Positions 45,183 to 53,977 of a DNA stretch of 64,000 nt are shown piece by piece. The notes below the pieces were generated by a model. The model had not been told where the DNA came from, made no database searches, and was given only the letters and a program-made list of their open reading frames with translations. Position numbers and translations under genes: made by a program. This stretch comes from Nitrospirillum amazonense (lineage in GTDB: Bacteria; Pseudomonadota; Alphaproteobacteria; Azospirillales; Azospirillaceae): the NCBI RefSeq assembly GCF_007828035.1, contig NZ_VITV01000004.1, forward strand, positions 716,172 to 780,171, given 5' to 3'. Every line of letters starts with the position of its first letter. Position 1 is the stretch's first letter.

Positions 45183-47084
45183 TTAGGCCAGCCCCTTCTC
45201 CACGAACGTCGCCAGGCGGCGGCCGAAAGCCACCGGATCCGGCAGCGGCTCGCCCTCCAGGATTCGCGCCTGGTCCAGCAGCAGCCAGGCTGCATCCGCC
45301 AGGGCCTCACCCTGGGCGCCGCTGGCGCCATTGGCCTTGGCCAGGTCCGCCAGGCGGCGGATCAAAGGGTGGGTGGGGTTGACTTCCAGGATGCGCTTGG
45401 ATGTCTCATCCAGGCGCCGGTGGGCCTTCAGCATACGCTCCAGGTGGATGTCCATGTCGCCCTCGTCCGCCACCAGGCAGACAGCACTTTCGCGCAGGCG
45501 TTCGGAGGTGCGCACGTCCTTGACCGCGTCGCCCAGGGTCAGCTTGGCCAGCGCCACCAGATCGGCCACGCTGTCCTCCGGCGCCTTGGGCTCCTCCGCC
45601 TTGTCCTCAGCCGTAACATTGGCTAGGTCGGCGCCGCCGCGGGTGACGGACTTGAAGGCGTGGTCCTTGTACTGGGTGACGGACTGCAGCCAGAACTCGT
45701 CCACCGCGTCGGTCAGGAACAGCACCTCCACCCCCTTGGCGCGGAAGCCTTCCAGGTGCGGGCTGCGGGCCAATGCCGCCTTGTCCTCGCCGGTGATGTA
45801 GTAGATGGCGTCCTGGCCCGGCTTCATACGGCCGACATAGTCTTCCAGGCTCACCAGCTCATCGCCGTGGGTGCTCCCATGGGTACTGTATGCGCGCAGC
45901 AGCTTCAGCAGGGTGTCGCGCTGCTCCCGCTCCTCATACAGGCCTTCCTTCAGCACGGCGCCGAAGTTTTCCCAGAAGCGCGCGTAGTCCGCCTTGGAGT
46001 CGGCGTCGTCGGCTTTGCGGGCCAGATCGCCCAGCACGCGCTTGGCGATGCCGGTGCGCATCTTGGCCAGCATGGGGTTGTGCTGCAGCATCTCGCGGCT
46101 GACGTTCAGCGGCAAATCCTCGCTGTCCACCACGCCGCGCAGGAAGCGCAGGTAGGCCGGGATCAGACCTTCCGGACCCTCGGTGATGAAGACGCGGCGG
46201 ACGTACAGCTTCACCCGGTGCTTGCGCTCCGGCTCGAACAGGTCGAAAGGCTTGGCCTCGGGAATGAACAGCAGGTTGGTGTATTCCAGCACGCCTTCCG
46301 CCCGCCAATGCAGGGTCAGCCAGGGATCGTCGAAGGCGTGGCCGACGTGATGATAGAATTCCTTGTACTGCTCGGCCGTGATCTCGCTCTTGGGCCGGGT
46401 CCACAGGGCGGAGGCGGCGTTGGCCGGCTTTTCGTCATCGCCCACCAGCACCGGGATGCTGATGTGGTCGCTGTACTTCTTGACGATGCTCTGCAGGCGG
46501 TAGGTCTGGAGGTAGTCGTCTTCGCCGTCGCGCAGGTGCAGCACGATGCGGCTGCCGCGCGCCGGGGCATCGTCGCTCTCGCCCACGGTGAACGAGCCCT
46601 TGCCGTCCGAGGTCCAGCGCCAGCCCTGGGTTTCACCGGCCTTGCGCGAATAGACCTCGACCTCGCCCGCCACCATGAAGGCGGAATAGAAGCCCACGCC
46701 GAACTGGCCGATCAGCGACACGTCCTTCTCGCCGTCCTTCTTGGCCTCGGCCTTCTGGGACAGGGCGGCCATGAAGTTGGCGGTGCCGGAGCGGGCGATG
46801 GTGCCCAGGTTTTCCACCAGGTCGTCCCGGTTCATGCCGATGCCGTTGTCGGCGATGGTCAGGGTGCGGGCGGCCGTGTCCGGCGTCAGGGTGATGCGGA
46901 AGTTGGCGTCCCCGGCCGTCAGTTCCGGCTGGGTCAGGGAGGCGTAGCGCAGCTTGTCGCAGGCGTCCGAGGCGTTGGAGATCAGCTCCCGCAGGAAGAC
47001 CTCCTTTTCCGAATAGAGCGAATGCGCGACGATATCCAGCAGCCGGGAAACTTCGGCTTGGAAGCTGAGTTTTTCCTCACTCAT
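45183..47084 (-). CDS. htpG: Molecular chaperone HtpG (Hsp90)
   Basis: Hsp90 ATPase chaperone of 633 residues, the usual bacterial length. The start MSEEKLSFQAEVSRLLDIVAHSLYSEKEVFLRELISNASDACDKLRY is unmistakable; the GHKL ATP site continues with DNGIGMNRDDLVENLGTIARSGT and GQFGVGFYSAFMVA. The middle domain includes LPLNVSREMLQ. The longer upstream frame is rejected. A sigma-32-like promoter lies 106-134 bases upstream and a terminator follows, making it a monocistronic heat-shock gene. Confidence 0.97.
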   Translation of the reverse strand: MSEEKLSFQAEVSRLLDIVAHSLYSEKEVFLRELISNASDACDKLRYASLTQPELTAGDANFRITLTPDTAARTLTIADNGIGMNRDDLVENLGTIARSGTANFMAALSQKAEAKKDGEKDVSLIGQFGVGFYSAFMVAGEVEVYSRKAGETQGWRWTSDGKGSFTVGESDDAPARGSRIVLHLRDGEDDYLQTYRLQSIVKKYSDHISIPVLVGDDEKPANAASALWTRPKSEITAEQYKEFYHHVGHAFDDPWLTLHWRAEGVLEYTNLLFIPEAKPFDLFEPERKHRVKLYVRRVFITEGPEGLIPAYLRFLRGVVDSEDLPLNVSREMLQHNPMLAKMRTGIAKRVLGDLARKADDADSKADYARFWENFGAVLKEGLYEEREQRDTLLKLLRAYSTHGSTHGDELVSLEDYVGRMKPGQDAIYYITGEDKAALARSPHLEGFRAKGVEVLFLTDAVDEFWLQSVTQYKDHAFKSVTRGGADLANVTAEDKAEEPKAPEDSVADLVALAKLTLGDAVKDVRTSERLRESAVCLVADEGDMDIHLERMLKAHRRLDETSKRILEVNPTHPLIRRLADLAKANGASGAQGEALADAAWLLLDQARILEGEPLPDPVAFGRRLATFVEKGLA

Positions 47085-47189
47085 GGGCGTGTTCCGTCCT
47101 TCTTTCTGGGCGGCCCTGTCGTGGCGCCGCCGACGTGGTGAACCTGGCTCCGACGCGCCGCCCATTAGTGGGCCGGCCGTCGCGCCCCG

Positions 47190-47218
47190 ATATGAGGGGC
47201 GGGCGCGACGGACGCAAG
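47190..47218 (-). promoter_or_regulatory. Sigma-32-type heat-shock promoter of htpG
   Basis: On the minus strand: CTTGCGT (-35), 14-base spacer, CCTCATAT (-10). This fits the RpoH consensus CTTGAAA-N(11-15)-CCCCATNT and is almost the same as the element before clpB. Confidence 0.75.
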
Positions 47219-47287
47219 CCCCTCCGTTGGGGCAGGGCCTGAATTCGGCATGACCGCGACAGGGGCAAGGGGTACGGGGGCAGGGTG

Positions 47288-47998
47288 ATGGCATGGTTCG
47301 GAAAATCCGGCGCCAGCGGCGGCGGCGCGGTGGTCGATCTGGTGGCCCGCCGGGATGAGCGCGAGGCCCTGGTGGCAACCATCGCCCGGCGCATGCGGGC
47401 AGACCGGCCCCTGGGCCTGCCGGCCTTGAGCCCGCGCGTGGCCGCCGCCCTGATGGGCACGCCGCGTGAACTGTTCACCCCGGCGGACCAGGCCCCTTAC
47501 GCCTATCATGACCAGGTGCTGCCCCTGGCGGCGGGCCAGACCCTGTCCCAGCCCTCCCTCGTGGCGCTGATGACGGAACTGCTGGACGTCCACCCGGGCG
47601 ACCGGGTGCTGGAGGTTGGCGTCGGTTCCGGCTACCAGACGGCGCTGTTGGCCCACCTGGGCGCCACGGTCTTCGGGCTGGAGGTCATCGCCGATCTGGC
47701 GCAGGCGGCGGAGCGGCGGCTGGCGGCCCTGGGGATCAGGAACGTCACCTTGCGCATCGGCGACGGCCATGGCGGCTGGCCCGAGGCGGCGCCGTTCGAT
47801 GCCATCCTGGCCGCATGCGCCACGCCTGCCGTGCCGCCGGCCCTGGTGAACCAACTGCGGCCGGGTGGGCGCCTGTTGCTGCCGGTGGGGCCGGCAAGGG
47901 GCGCGCAGCAATTGTGCCTGGTGGAAAAGGGACGGGACGGCCAGGTGCGGGAGCGGCCGCTGCTGGCGGTCGCCTTCGTTCCCATGGTTGAGGGTTAG
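47288..47998 (+). CDS. pcm: Protein-L-isoaspartate O-methyltransferase-like protein
   Basis: A 236-residue methyltransferase; PCMT repairs isoaspartyl residues in aged proteins. The family signatures present are PRELFTPADQAPYAYHDQVLPLAAGQTLSQPSLVALMTELLDVHPGDRVLEVGVGSGYQTALLAHLG and RNVTLRIGDGHGGWPEAAPFDAILAACATPAVPPALVNQLRPGGRLLLPVG. It is preceded by about 35 extra N-terminal residues. ATG 47288 is chosen; a GTG directly before it is also in frame. It is divergent from htpG, which fits a protein-quality role. Its stop codon overlaps that of the convergent gene. Confidence 0.88.
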   Translation: MAWFGKSGASGGGAVVDLVARRDEREALVATIARRMRADRPLGLPALSPRVAAALMGTPRELFTPADQAPYAYHDQVLPLAAGQTLSQPSLVALMTELLDVHPGDRVLEVGVGSGYQTALLAHLGATVFGLEVIADLAQAAERRLAALGIRNVTLRIGDGHGGWPEAAPFDAILAACATPAVPPALVNQLRPGGRLLLPVGPARGAQQLCLVEKGRDGQVRERPLLAVAFVPMVEG

Positions 47999-49005
47999 GG
48001 TGCTACGCGCAGGCGGCGCAGGCCGCCGAAGCCGGACACAGCCTTGCCGAACTTGCCCGCCAGGGCCAGCGTCAGGATGAAGGGCCACAGGTTCAGGCGG
48101 ATGAAGCGCGACACCCGCTGCGGCAGGCTGGCCGAGGCCATCTGCTCCGCCTCGCGGATGGCCTGTTGCACCTCCGGCGGGGTTTGGTGGCGGGTTTCCT
48201 GGATCGACTGCAGCAGGTCGATGTGGCGCTGCTTGGCGGTGGCATCGGTGGGCCGGGTGGCGCAGAAGGACAGCAGGGTGAACAGCTCCTTCGCGAACTC
48301 CCCCTCCGAGCCTAGCAGCTTTTCCACCGCGGCGTATTTCTCCGTCGGCACGGCGGACAGGATGCGGTCATGGCTGGTACCGATCGCCTCCGCCAGGGCG
48401 GCGGTTTCCAGGGCGGAGGCCTCGTTGCGTTCCACCGCCAGCAGCCGCTGCTTCACCAGGGCGTAATCGTCCGTGCCCACGCCGCTGTTCAGCGCCAGAT
48501 GGTCCACCAGCTGGTAGGCCCGCTGGCAGAAGTCCTCTTCCTTGCGCGCGCGGTCGGCGGGAACCGCCATGGTGCCGGCGTCGAACTGCTGGAAGTCGCG
48601 CTTGATGAAGCTGGCGTGGCTGGTGTGGGGGGCGCAATCCAGGCTGGGCGCCTGGCGGCACAGTTCGCCCAAATCCTGCTCTGCCTTCAGCGCCTCATAG
48701 CTTGCCCGCCAGTGGTCGGGGGAGGAGGCGGGCAGCACCGGTATGGCGGGCACGCCCGTGCCGGCGCTGGGAAAGGCCGAGGCCCAGTGCCGCTCGATCT
48801 CCCGCTCCTTCTCCTGGATGCGCAGCATGGCACGGTTCAGGTCTTCCGACACGAACAGCAGGATCACGCCGAAGACGCTGAGGGAATAGTAGACGATATC
48901 GATCCACTTCCAGACGGGATGGTCATGGAAGAAAATTCCGCAGCCCAGCGCGAACAGGAACGAGCTCACCGCCACGACGACGATGGAAATATCGATTTCC
49001 GCCAC
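47995..49005 (-). CDS. Membrane-anchored helical protein of unknown function
   Basis: The 336-residue product starts at GTG with a two-helix membrane hairpin (ISIVVVAVSSFLFALGCGIFF and VYYSLSVFGVILLFVSE, about residues 7-53), then a charged coiled coil (LNRAMLRIQEKEREIERHW), a largely helical soluble part with several cysteines (ELCRQAPSLDCAPH), and a final hydrophobic segment (LNLWPFILTLALAGKFGKAV). The order suggests a soluble domain tethered at both ends. I do not recognise the family. Its stop (47995-47997) interlocks with the pcm stop. Confidence 0.65.
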   Translation of the reverse strand: MAEIDISIVVVAVSSFLFALGCGIFFHDHPVWKWIDIVYYSLSVFGVILLFVSEDLNRAMLRIQEKEREIERHWASAFPSAGTGVPAIPVLPASSPDHWRASYEALKAEQDLGELCRQAPSLDCAPHTSHASFIKRDFQQFDAGTMAVPADRARKEEDFCQRAYQLVDHLALNSGVGTDDYALVKQRLLAVERNEASALETAALAEAIGTSHDRILSAVPTEKYAAVEKLLGSEGEFAKELFTLLSFCATRPTDATAKQRHIDLLQSIQETRHQTPPEVQQAIREAEQMASASLPQRVSRFIRLNLWPFILTLALAGKFGKAVSGFGGLRRLRVAP

Positions 49006-49166
49006 TTCGCTTCTTTCTTTTGGGCGCCGCCCAGCCCTTCCGGGGGCTTTGCCCGGGCCGGCGCCTGTCCCCCTTCGGGCTGGACAGGAGTTATGAAAGC
49101 GGTGCCTTGAAAGGGAAGTGTATTTTTTATGTCATTCGGGGAGCGCCCCGCAACCTGGGGGCGTCC

Positions 49167-50555
49167 TCAGGGAAGCTTGGCCAAGCCAGTCATCAGCAGG
49201 GTGACGTCGCTGCCGTTGAGCTTCACATGGCCATCGGGTCGGAAATCCAGGCTGAAGCGGCGGCCCTGGCTTTCGGGCGCCCCCATCGACTGCAGGGCGA
49301 AGAAGCCCAGCATGGCGCCGTTGCCCACGCCATTGGCCGGCAGGTGGTCCAGGCCGCGCATCAGCAGTGACAGGGTGCCGGTCAGGCCGCGCGGGTTGGC
49401 GGCGTCGAACACCAGGGCGGCGTTGCCCACCAGGGCCGCGTCGGGCGCCTGGAAGTCCAGCTTGTCGATGGTCAGATGGCTGCCGGCTTGGCCCAGGGCG
49501 GTCAGCGTGCGGTCCTTGATGGCGCGGTTACGATGCTTGGCATCGGGCGGCAGGGTGGTCCAGTCGGCCTCCGCCAGGGTGCGCGCCGGCAGATCGCTGA
49601 TCTTCAGGTGCAGATCGCCCTTTTCCGGGATGGGGTCGGCCTGGCCGTTGACGGTCGGCTTGACCAGGCCCCGGTGGCTATAGTCTAGGGACAGCACGCC
49701 GTGATCGCCGTCCATGTTGTCGGCGGTGACGGTGGCGTTCAGGGTCTTCAGGGAATAGGGATGGCCCTCGTCGTCGTGGCTGGCATAGCCGTCCAGGCTG
49801 AGGGTGCCCTTCATGCGCGACAGCACGGCGCCGGCGGGGCCGGGATCCGTGCCGCCGCCCACGCGCAGCAGCGCACCTTGGGCCATGTTGAAGTCCGTGA
49901 CGTCGATGGCCAGCAGACCGCGCAGCAGCCGGGTTTCCTCCGCACCTTCCGGCGTCCTGGTCTCCAGCTTGTTCACCTCCATCCGCAGCGGGCCGCTCCA
50001 CCGCCCACGCGCCTCGTCCTCCGGCATGAAGCGCACGGTCAGGGCGTCCATGGACACGGCGCCGTGGCCGGGGCGGGGGATGAAACGGATGTCGCCCGCC
50101 TTGGCGTCCAGCAGATCCACCGTCTGGAAGTCGGGGGTCCAGCGGGCATGCAGGCTCTGGCTGCCCAGGCGCACTTCGCCGATGCGCATGCCCTGGCCGT
50201 CGAACACGCCCATGGGGCTGGGCAGGGCACCGGTGGCGTCCCAGTGGCCGTCGGCCGTGGGGGTGACCGCCAGCACCAGGGTGCCCAGGTCCAGCACGCT
50301 GTCGTCGCCCAGGTGCAGCTGCGCGCCCGGCAGGCTCAGGCGGTAATGATCCCCCTCGCGCGTGGCGCTGGCGTGGCCGTTCAGGGTCAGGCGCAGGCTG
50401 CCGTCCTTGTGCGGGTTGGCGGGCTTGGTCAGCTGCTGTTCGGCCAGCCGGGCCAGCTTGTCGGCACCTTCCTGCGTCACGGGCGCCGCCAGGGCGGACG
50501 TGCCCAGCAGCAGGGGGATCAGCGTCAGGACGGCGAGACGGGGGCGGACGGGCAT
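49167..50555 (-). CDS. Exported beta-rich protein, DUF2125-like
   Basis: A 462-residue protein with a signal peptide (LAVLTLIPLLLGTSALA before APVTQ). The rest is a long run of beta-strand repeats (LHLGDDSVLDLGTLVLAVTPTADGHW; LHARWTPDFQTVDLLDAKAGDIRF; LDGYASHDDEGHPYSLKTLNATVTADN; GDLHLKISDLPARTLAEADW) and a C-terminal HVKLNGSDVTLLMTG. This pattern resembles alphaproteobacterial DUF2125 and AsmA-like envelope proteins; assignment is tentative and the role is unknown. Single gene, divergent from the SUV3-like helicase. Confidence 0.6.
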   Translation of the reverse strand: MPVRPRLAVLTLIPLLLGTSALAAPVTQEGADKLARLAEQQLTKPANPHKDGSLRLTLNGHASATREGDHYRLSLPGAQLHLGDDSVLDLGTLVLAVTPTADGHWDATGALPSPMGVFDGQGMRIGEVRLGSQSLHARWTPDFQTVDLLDAKAGDIRFIPRPGHGAVSMDALTVRFMPEDEARGRWSGPLRMEVNKLETRTPEGAEETRLLRGLLAIDVTDFNMAQGALLRVGGGTDPGPAGAVLSRMKGTLSLDGYASHDDEGHPYSLKTLNATVTADNMDGDHGVLSLDYSHRGLVKPTVNGQADPIPEKGDLHLKISDLPARTLAEADWTTLPPDAKHRNRAIKDRTLTALGQAGSHLTIDKLDFQAPDAALVGNAALVFDAANPRGLTGTLSLLMRGLDHLPANGVGNGAMLGFFALQSMGAPESQGRRFSLDFRPDGHVKLNGSDVTLLMTGLAKLP

Positions 50556-50845
50556 GGACGGGCCTTCAAGGGGACGGTGTTGCGCCTAGGTGATACGGGA
50601 GTATTGGCCGGAATCAAGCGGCGTGCCTGTCGGGCCGGTACCCTATATAAGGATGGCCCCACATTATGTCCGCATTGGGGGCGGGGTTTTTCCAGGGCCA
50701 CTTGGCCGCGGCCAGCCGGGGGTCCACTGACGGGGGGCCACTGACGGGCTCCACCTCGGAACCGTGCTCCTCGGGCGCGGTTCATGCGGAGGCCCTCAAA
50801 CACGCCGTCTTGTTTTTGGGGGCCGCCACCCCAACACTGAGTGTC

Positions 50846-53482
50846 ATGAGCGACCGTCCCCGCCCCTCTCCAGCCTCCGCCCTGCCCGCTCCGCGGCGGG
50901 CCGCCGACAGCGTGGGCGCCTTGCCGGGCGGGCGGGTCGTGGCGGTGCTGGGGCCCACCAACACCGGCAAGACCTACCTGGCCATGGAACGCATGCTGGC
51001 GCATGCCAGCGGCATGATGGGCTTCCCGTTGCGCCTGCTGGCGCGGGAAAACTACGACAAGGTGGTCAAGGCCAAGGGGGCGGGCCAGGTGGCCCTGGTG
51101 ACGGGGGAGGAGAAGATCATCCCCCCCGGTGCCCGCTATTGGATCTGCACCGTCGAATCCATGCCGCTGGACCATGTGGCGCAATTCCTGGCGGTGGACG
51201 AGATCCAGCTGGCCGCCGATCCGGAGCGCGGACACATCTTCACCGACCGCCTGCTGCACGCGCGCGGGACGGAGGAGACGATGTTCCTCGGCTCCGACAC
51301 CATCAAGCCCCTGCTGCAAAAGCTGATCCCGAAGGCGGAGTTCGTGTCGCGGCCCCGCTTCTCCAGCCTGACCTACAGCGGGCACAAGAAGCTGACCAAG
51401 CTGCCGCCCCGCGCCGCCGTGGTGGCCTTCTCCGCCGCCGACGTCTATGGCCTGGCGGAGCTGCTGCGCCGCACGCGCGGCGGCACGGCGGTGGTGCTGG
51501 GGGCGCTCAGCCCCCGCACCCGCAACGCCCAGGTGCAGCTTTATCAAGAAGGGGCGGTGGATTACCTGGTGGCGACCGACGCCATCGGCATGGGCCTGAA
51601 CATGGACGTCGATCATGTGGCCTTCGCCCGCCTGTCCAAGTTCGACGGCCAGCAGCCGCGCCGCCTGCGCGCGCCGGAGGTGGCGCAAATCGCCGGCCGC
51701 GCCGGCCGCCACCTGACCGACGGCACCTTCGGCACGACGGATGAGGCGCCGCCGCTGGATCCTGAGCTGATCGACGCGGTGGAGAACCATAAGTTCGAGA
51801 CGTTGAAGACCCTGATGTGGCGCAACGTCGACCTGGACTTCCGCAGCCCCCAGGCCCTGCTGCGCGCGCTGGAGGAACGGCCGCCGTCGCCTGTGCTGAT
51901 CCGCGCGCGGGAGGCGGACGACCATCTGGCCTTGCAGGCCCTGGCGCAGGACGCCGACCTCATGCGCCTGGCCAATAATCCCCTGGCGGTGCGCCTGCTG
52001 TGGGAGGTCTGCCAGATTCCGGACTTCCGCAAGGTGCTGTCCGACGCCCATACCCGCCTCTTGTCCCAGATCTTCAAGTATCTGCGCGACGGGCCGGCCG
52101 GCACGCTGCCGCTGGATTGGGTGGCGGCCCAGGTGGCCCGCCTGGATCGGGGGGAGGGCGACATCGATACGCTGGTGTCGCGCATCGCCCATATCCGCAC
52201 CTGGACCTACATCTCCCACCGTCCCGGCTGGCTGGACGATGCCGTCCATTGGCAGGAGCGCACCCGCGCCATCGAGGACCGGCTGTCCGACGCCCTGCAT
52301 GAGCGCCTGACCCAGCGCTTCGTCGACAAGCGTTCGGCCGGCCTGGTGAAGCGCCTGGCCGATGGGCGCGACCTGATGGGGGCGGTGGACCGTGATGGCC
52401 GCGTGCTGGTGGAAGGCCACCCGGTGGGCCGGCTGCACGGCGTGGCCTTCCAGTTGGACGCCGACGTGCCGGCGGCCGATGCCAAGGCCATCACCACCGC
52501 CGCCCGTCGCGCCCTGGGCGACGTCATCAATCAGCGGGTGCGCGCGCTGGAGGCGGCTCCCGACGCCGCCATCACCCTGGACGGCGGTGGCGAGCTCAGC
52601 TGGGATGGCGCCGTCATCGGCGTGCTGGCGCCGGGGCCAACGCCGCTGGCCCCCCTGGTGCGCCTGGTGGGCGACGATTTCCTGCAGACCGGCCAGCGCG
52701 AACCGGTGCGGGCCCGCCTGACCCGTTGGGTGGAGGCGCACGTGGCCCGGGTGCTGGCCCCCCTCGCGGCGCTGGCCGCGGCGGCGCGGGGCGGGGAATT
52801 GTCCGGCGCCGGCCGGGGCATCGCCTTCCAGGTGGCGGAGGCGCTGGGTGGTCTGCCCCGAGCCGCGCTGGAACCGTTGATCGCCACCTTGACAAAGGAG
52901 GATCGGCGGCGCCTGGCGGCCCTCGGCTTGCGCCTGGGCTTCAGCCAGGTGTTCCTGACGGCGCTGACGCGGCCGGCGGCGGTGGCCCTGCGCGGGCTGC
53001 TGTGGTCGGTGGCGCACGCCACGCCCGTGGCCGTGCCGCCACCCGGACGTGTGACCTTGGCCGTCGGCGACCTGCCGCCGGATTTCCTGGCCGCCATCGG
53101 CTACGTTCCCCTGGGTTCCCGCGCCATGCGCATCGACATGGTGGACCGGCTGGAGAAATCCCTGGCCGGCCGGGCCAAGGCCGGGCCGCTGGTCGCCGTG
53201 GATGATCTGGTGCTGAGCCTGGGCGTGCCCCGGTCGGAGGTGCCGTCCCTGATGTCCGCGCTGGGCTACCGTATGGGGCAACCCAAGGCGGAGGGGGAGC
53301 CGGCCCCCTGGCTGCGACGGCGACCCAAGCCCAGCCGGGCGCCGGCTGTGTCGCCCTCTGCGGCCCATGCTGCGGCTCCCGGGGCGGCCAAGCCCGGCAG
53401 GAAGGCGGCGCCCGCGCCCCAGCCCGTGTCGCCCGGTGACCATCCTTTCAGTATTCTGCGGACCTTGGTGGAGGTGCCCTGA
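50846..53482 (+). CDS. SUV3-like ATP-dependent RNA helicase
   Basis: An 878-residue superfamily 2 helicase related to mitochondrial SUV3. The nucleotide-binding motif I is VAVLGPTNTGKTYLAMERML (about 35), followed by ICTVESMPLDHVAQFLAVDEIQLAADPERGHIFTDRLL (motif II as DEIQ), FLGSDTIKPLL, VVAFSAADVYGLAELLRR, VDYLVATDAIGMGLNMDVDHVAF and QIAGRAGRHL. The C-terminal 450 residues are alphaproteobacteria-specific and end in a basic Ala/Pro tail. It probably works in RNA unwinding or decay. ATG 50846 is chosen; upstream extension lacks support. Followed after 39 bases by the S4 protein, a pairing widely conserved in alphaproteobacteria. Confidence 0.9.
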   Translation: MSDRPRPSPASALPAPRRAADSVGALPGGRVVAVLGPTNTGKTYLAMERMLAHASGMMGFPLRLLARENYDKVVKAKGAGQVALVTGEEKIIPPGARYWICTVESMPLDHVAQFLAVDEIQLAADPERGHIFTDRLLHARGTEETMFLGSDTIKPLLQKLIPKAEFVSRPRFSSLTYSGHKKLTKLPPRAAVVAFSAADVYGLAELLRRTRGGTAVVLGALSPRTRNAQVQLYQEGAVDYLVATDAIGMGLNMDVDHVAFARLSKFDGQQPRRLRAPEVAQIAGRAGRHLTDGTFGTTDEAPPLDPELIDAVENHKFETLKTLMWRNVDLDFRSPQALLRALEERPPSPVLIRAREADDHLALQALAQDADLMRLANNPLAVRLLWEVCQIPDFRKVLSDAHTRLLSQIFKYLRDGPAGTLPLDWVAAQVARLDRGEGDIDTLVSRIAHIRTWTYISHRPGWLDDAVHWQERTRAIEDRLSDALHERLTQRFVDKRSAGLVKRLADGRDLMGAVDRDGRVLVEGHPVGRLHGVAFQLDADVPAADAKAITTAARRALGDVINQRVRALEAAPDAAITLDGGGELSWDGAVIGVLAPGPTPLAPLVRLVGDDFLQTGQREPVRARLTRWVEAHVARVLAPLAALAAAARGGELSGAGRGIAFQVAEALGGLPRAALEPLIATLTKEDRRRLAALGLRLGFSQVFLTALTRPAAVALRGLLWSVAHATPVAVPPPGRVTLAVGDLPPDFLAAIGYVPLGSRAMRIDMVDRLEKSLAGRAKAGPLVAVDDLVLSLGVPRSEVPSLMSALGYRMGQPKAEGEPAPWLRRRPKPSRAPAVSPSAAHAAAPGAAKPGRKAAPAPQPVSPGDHPFSILRTLVEVP

Positions 53483-53521
53483 TGGGGGGTGTGGCGGTGA
53501 TGGCAAAGGCGGCGGCGCGAC

Positions 53522-53875
53522 ATGGCTAAGGGAAACGGCAAGGGTGTCGGCCCGGATGACGAGGATGCGGCCGACTTGGCCGAAGGCCGGCTGCGACTGG
53601 ACAAATGGCTGTGGTACGCCCGTTTCCTGAAGTCGCGCAGCCTGGCCGCCAAGCTGTGCAGTTCCGGCGCCATCCGCTGCGGCGGCACCCCCATCACCAA
53701 GGCGCACCACACCGTGCGGCCGGGCGATGTGTTGACCTTTCCCCTGGGCAACCATATCCGCGTCATCAAGGTGGTGGCGCTGGGCACCCGCCGCGGCCCG
53801 GCACCGGAGGCCCAGGCGCTCTATGAGGATCTGGCGCCGCCCACGCCGGAGTCGCGCCTTCCCAAGGCCCTGTAA
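53522..53875 (+). CDS. S4-domain RNA-binding protein (Hsp15-like)
   Basis: The 117-residue protein carries an S4 RNA-binding fold: RLRLDKWLWYARFLKSRSLAAKLCSSGAIRCGGTPITKAHHTVRPGDVLTFPLGNHIRVIKVVALGTRRGPAPEAQALYEDL. This is close to Hsp15 (HslR), which rescues 50S subunits with stalled peptidyl-tRNA after heat shock. An acidic tail-like N-terminus (VGPDDEDAADLAEG) precedes the domain. Coupling with the SUV3-like helicase suggests a shared RNA-related task. No zinc ferredoxin or carD gene follows, unlike in some relatives. Confidence 0.88.
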   Translation: MAKGNGKGVGPDDEDAADLAEGRLRLDKWLWYARFLKSRSLAAKLCSSGAIRCGGTPITKAHHTVRPGDVLTFPLGNHIRVIKVVALGTRRGPAPEAQALYEDLAPPTPESRLPKAL

Positions 53876-53977
53876 GATTTAGGTGAACTGGTTCTATCCA
53901 GATCGGCTTCCGCCTTCTACGCTGTCGGTCAATAAGCGCCGCCCAGGGGGCGCGGCGCGCAAGGATCGAGGCTGGTT

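Noticed and set aside
50525..53755. 1076-codon open frame opposite the SUV3-like helicase
   Set aside because: Antisense shadow with no recognisable domain.
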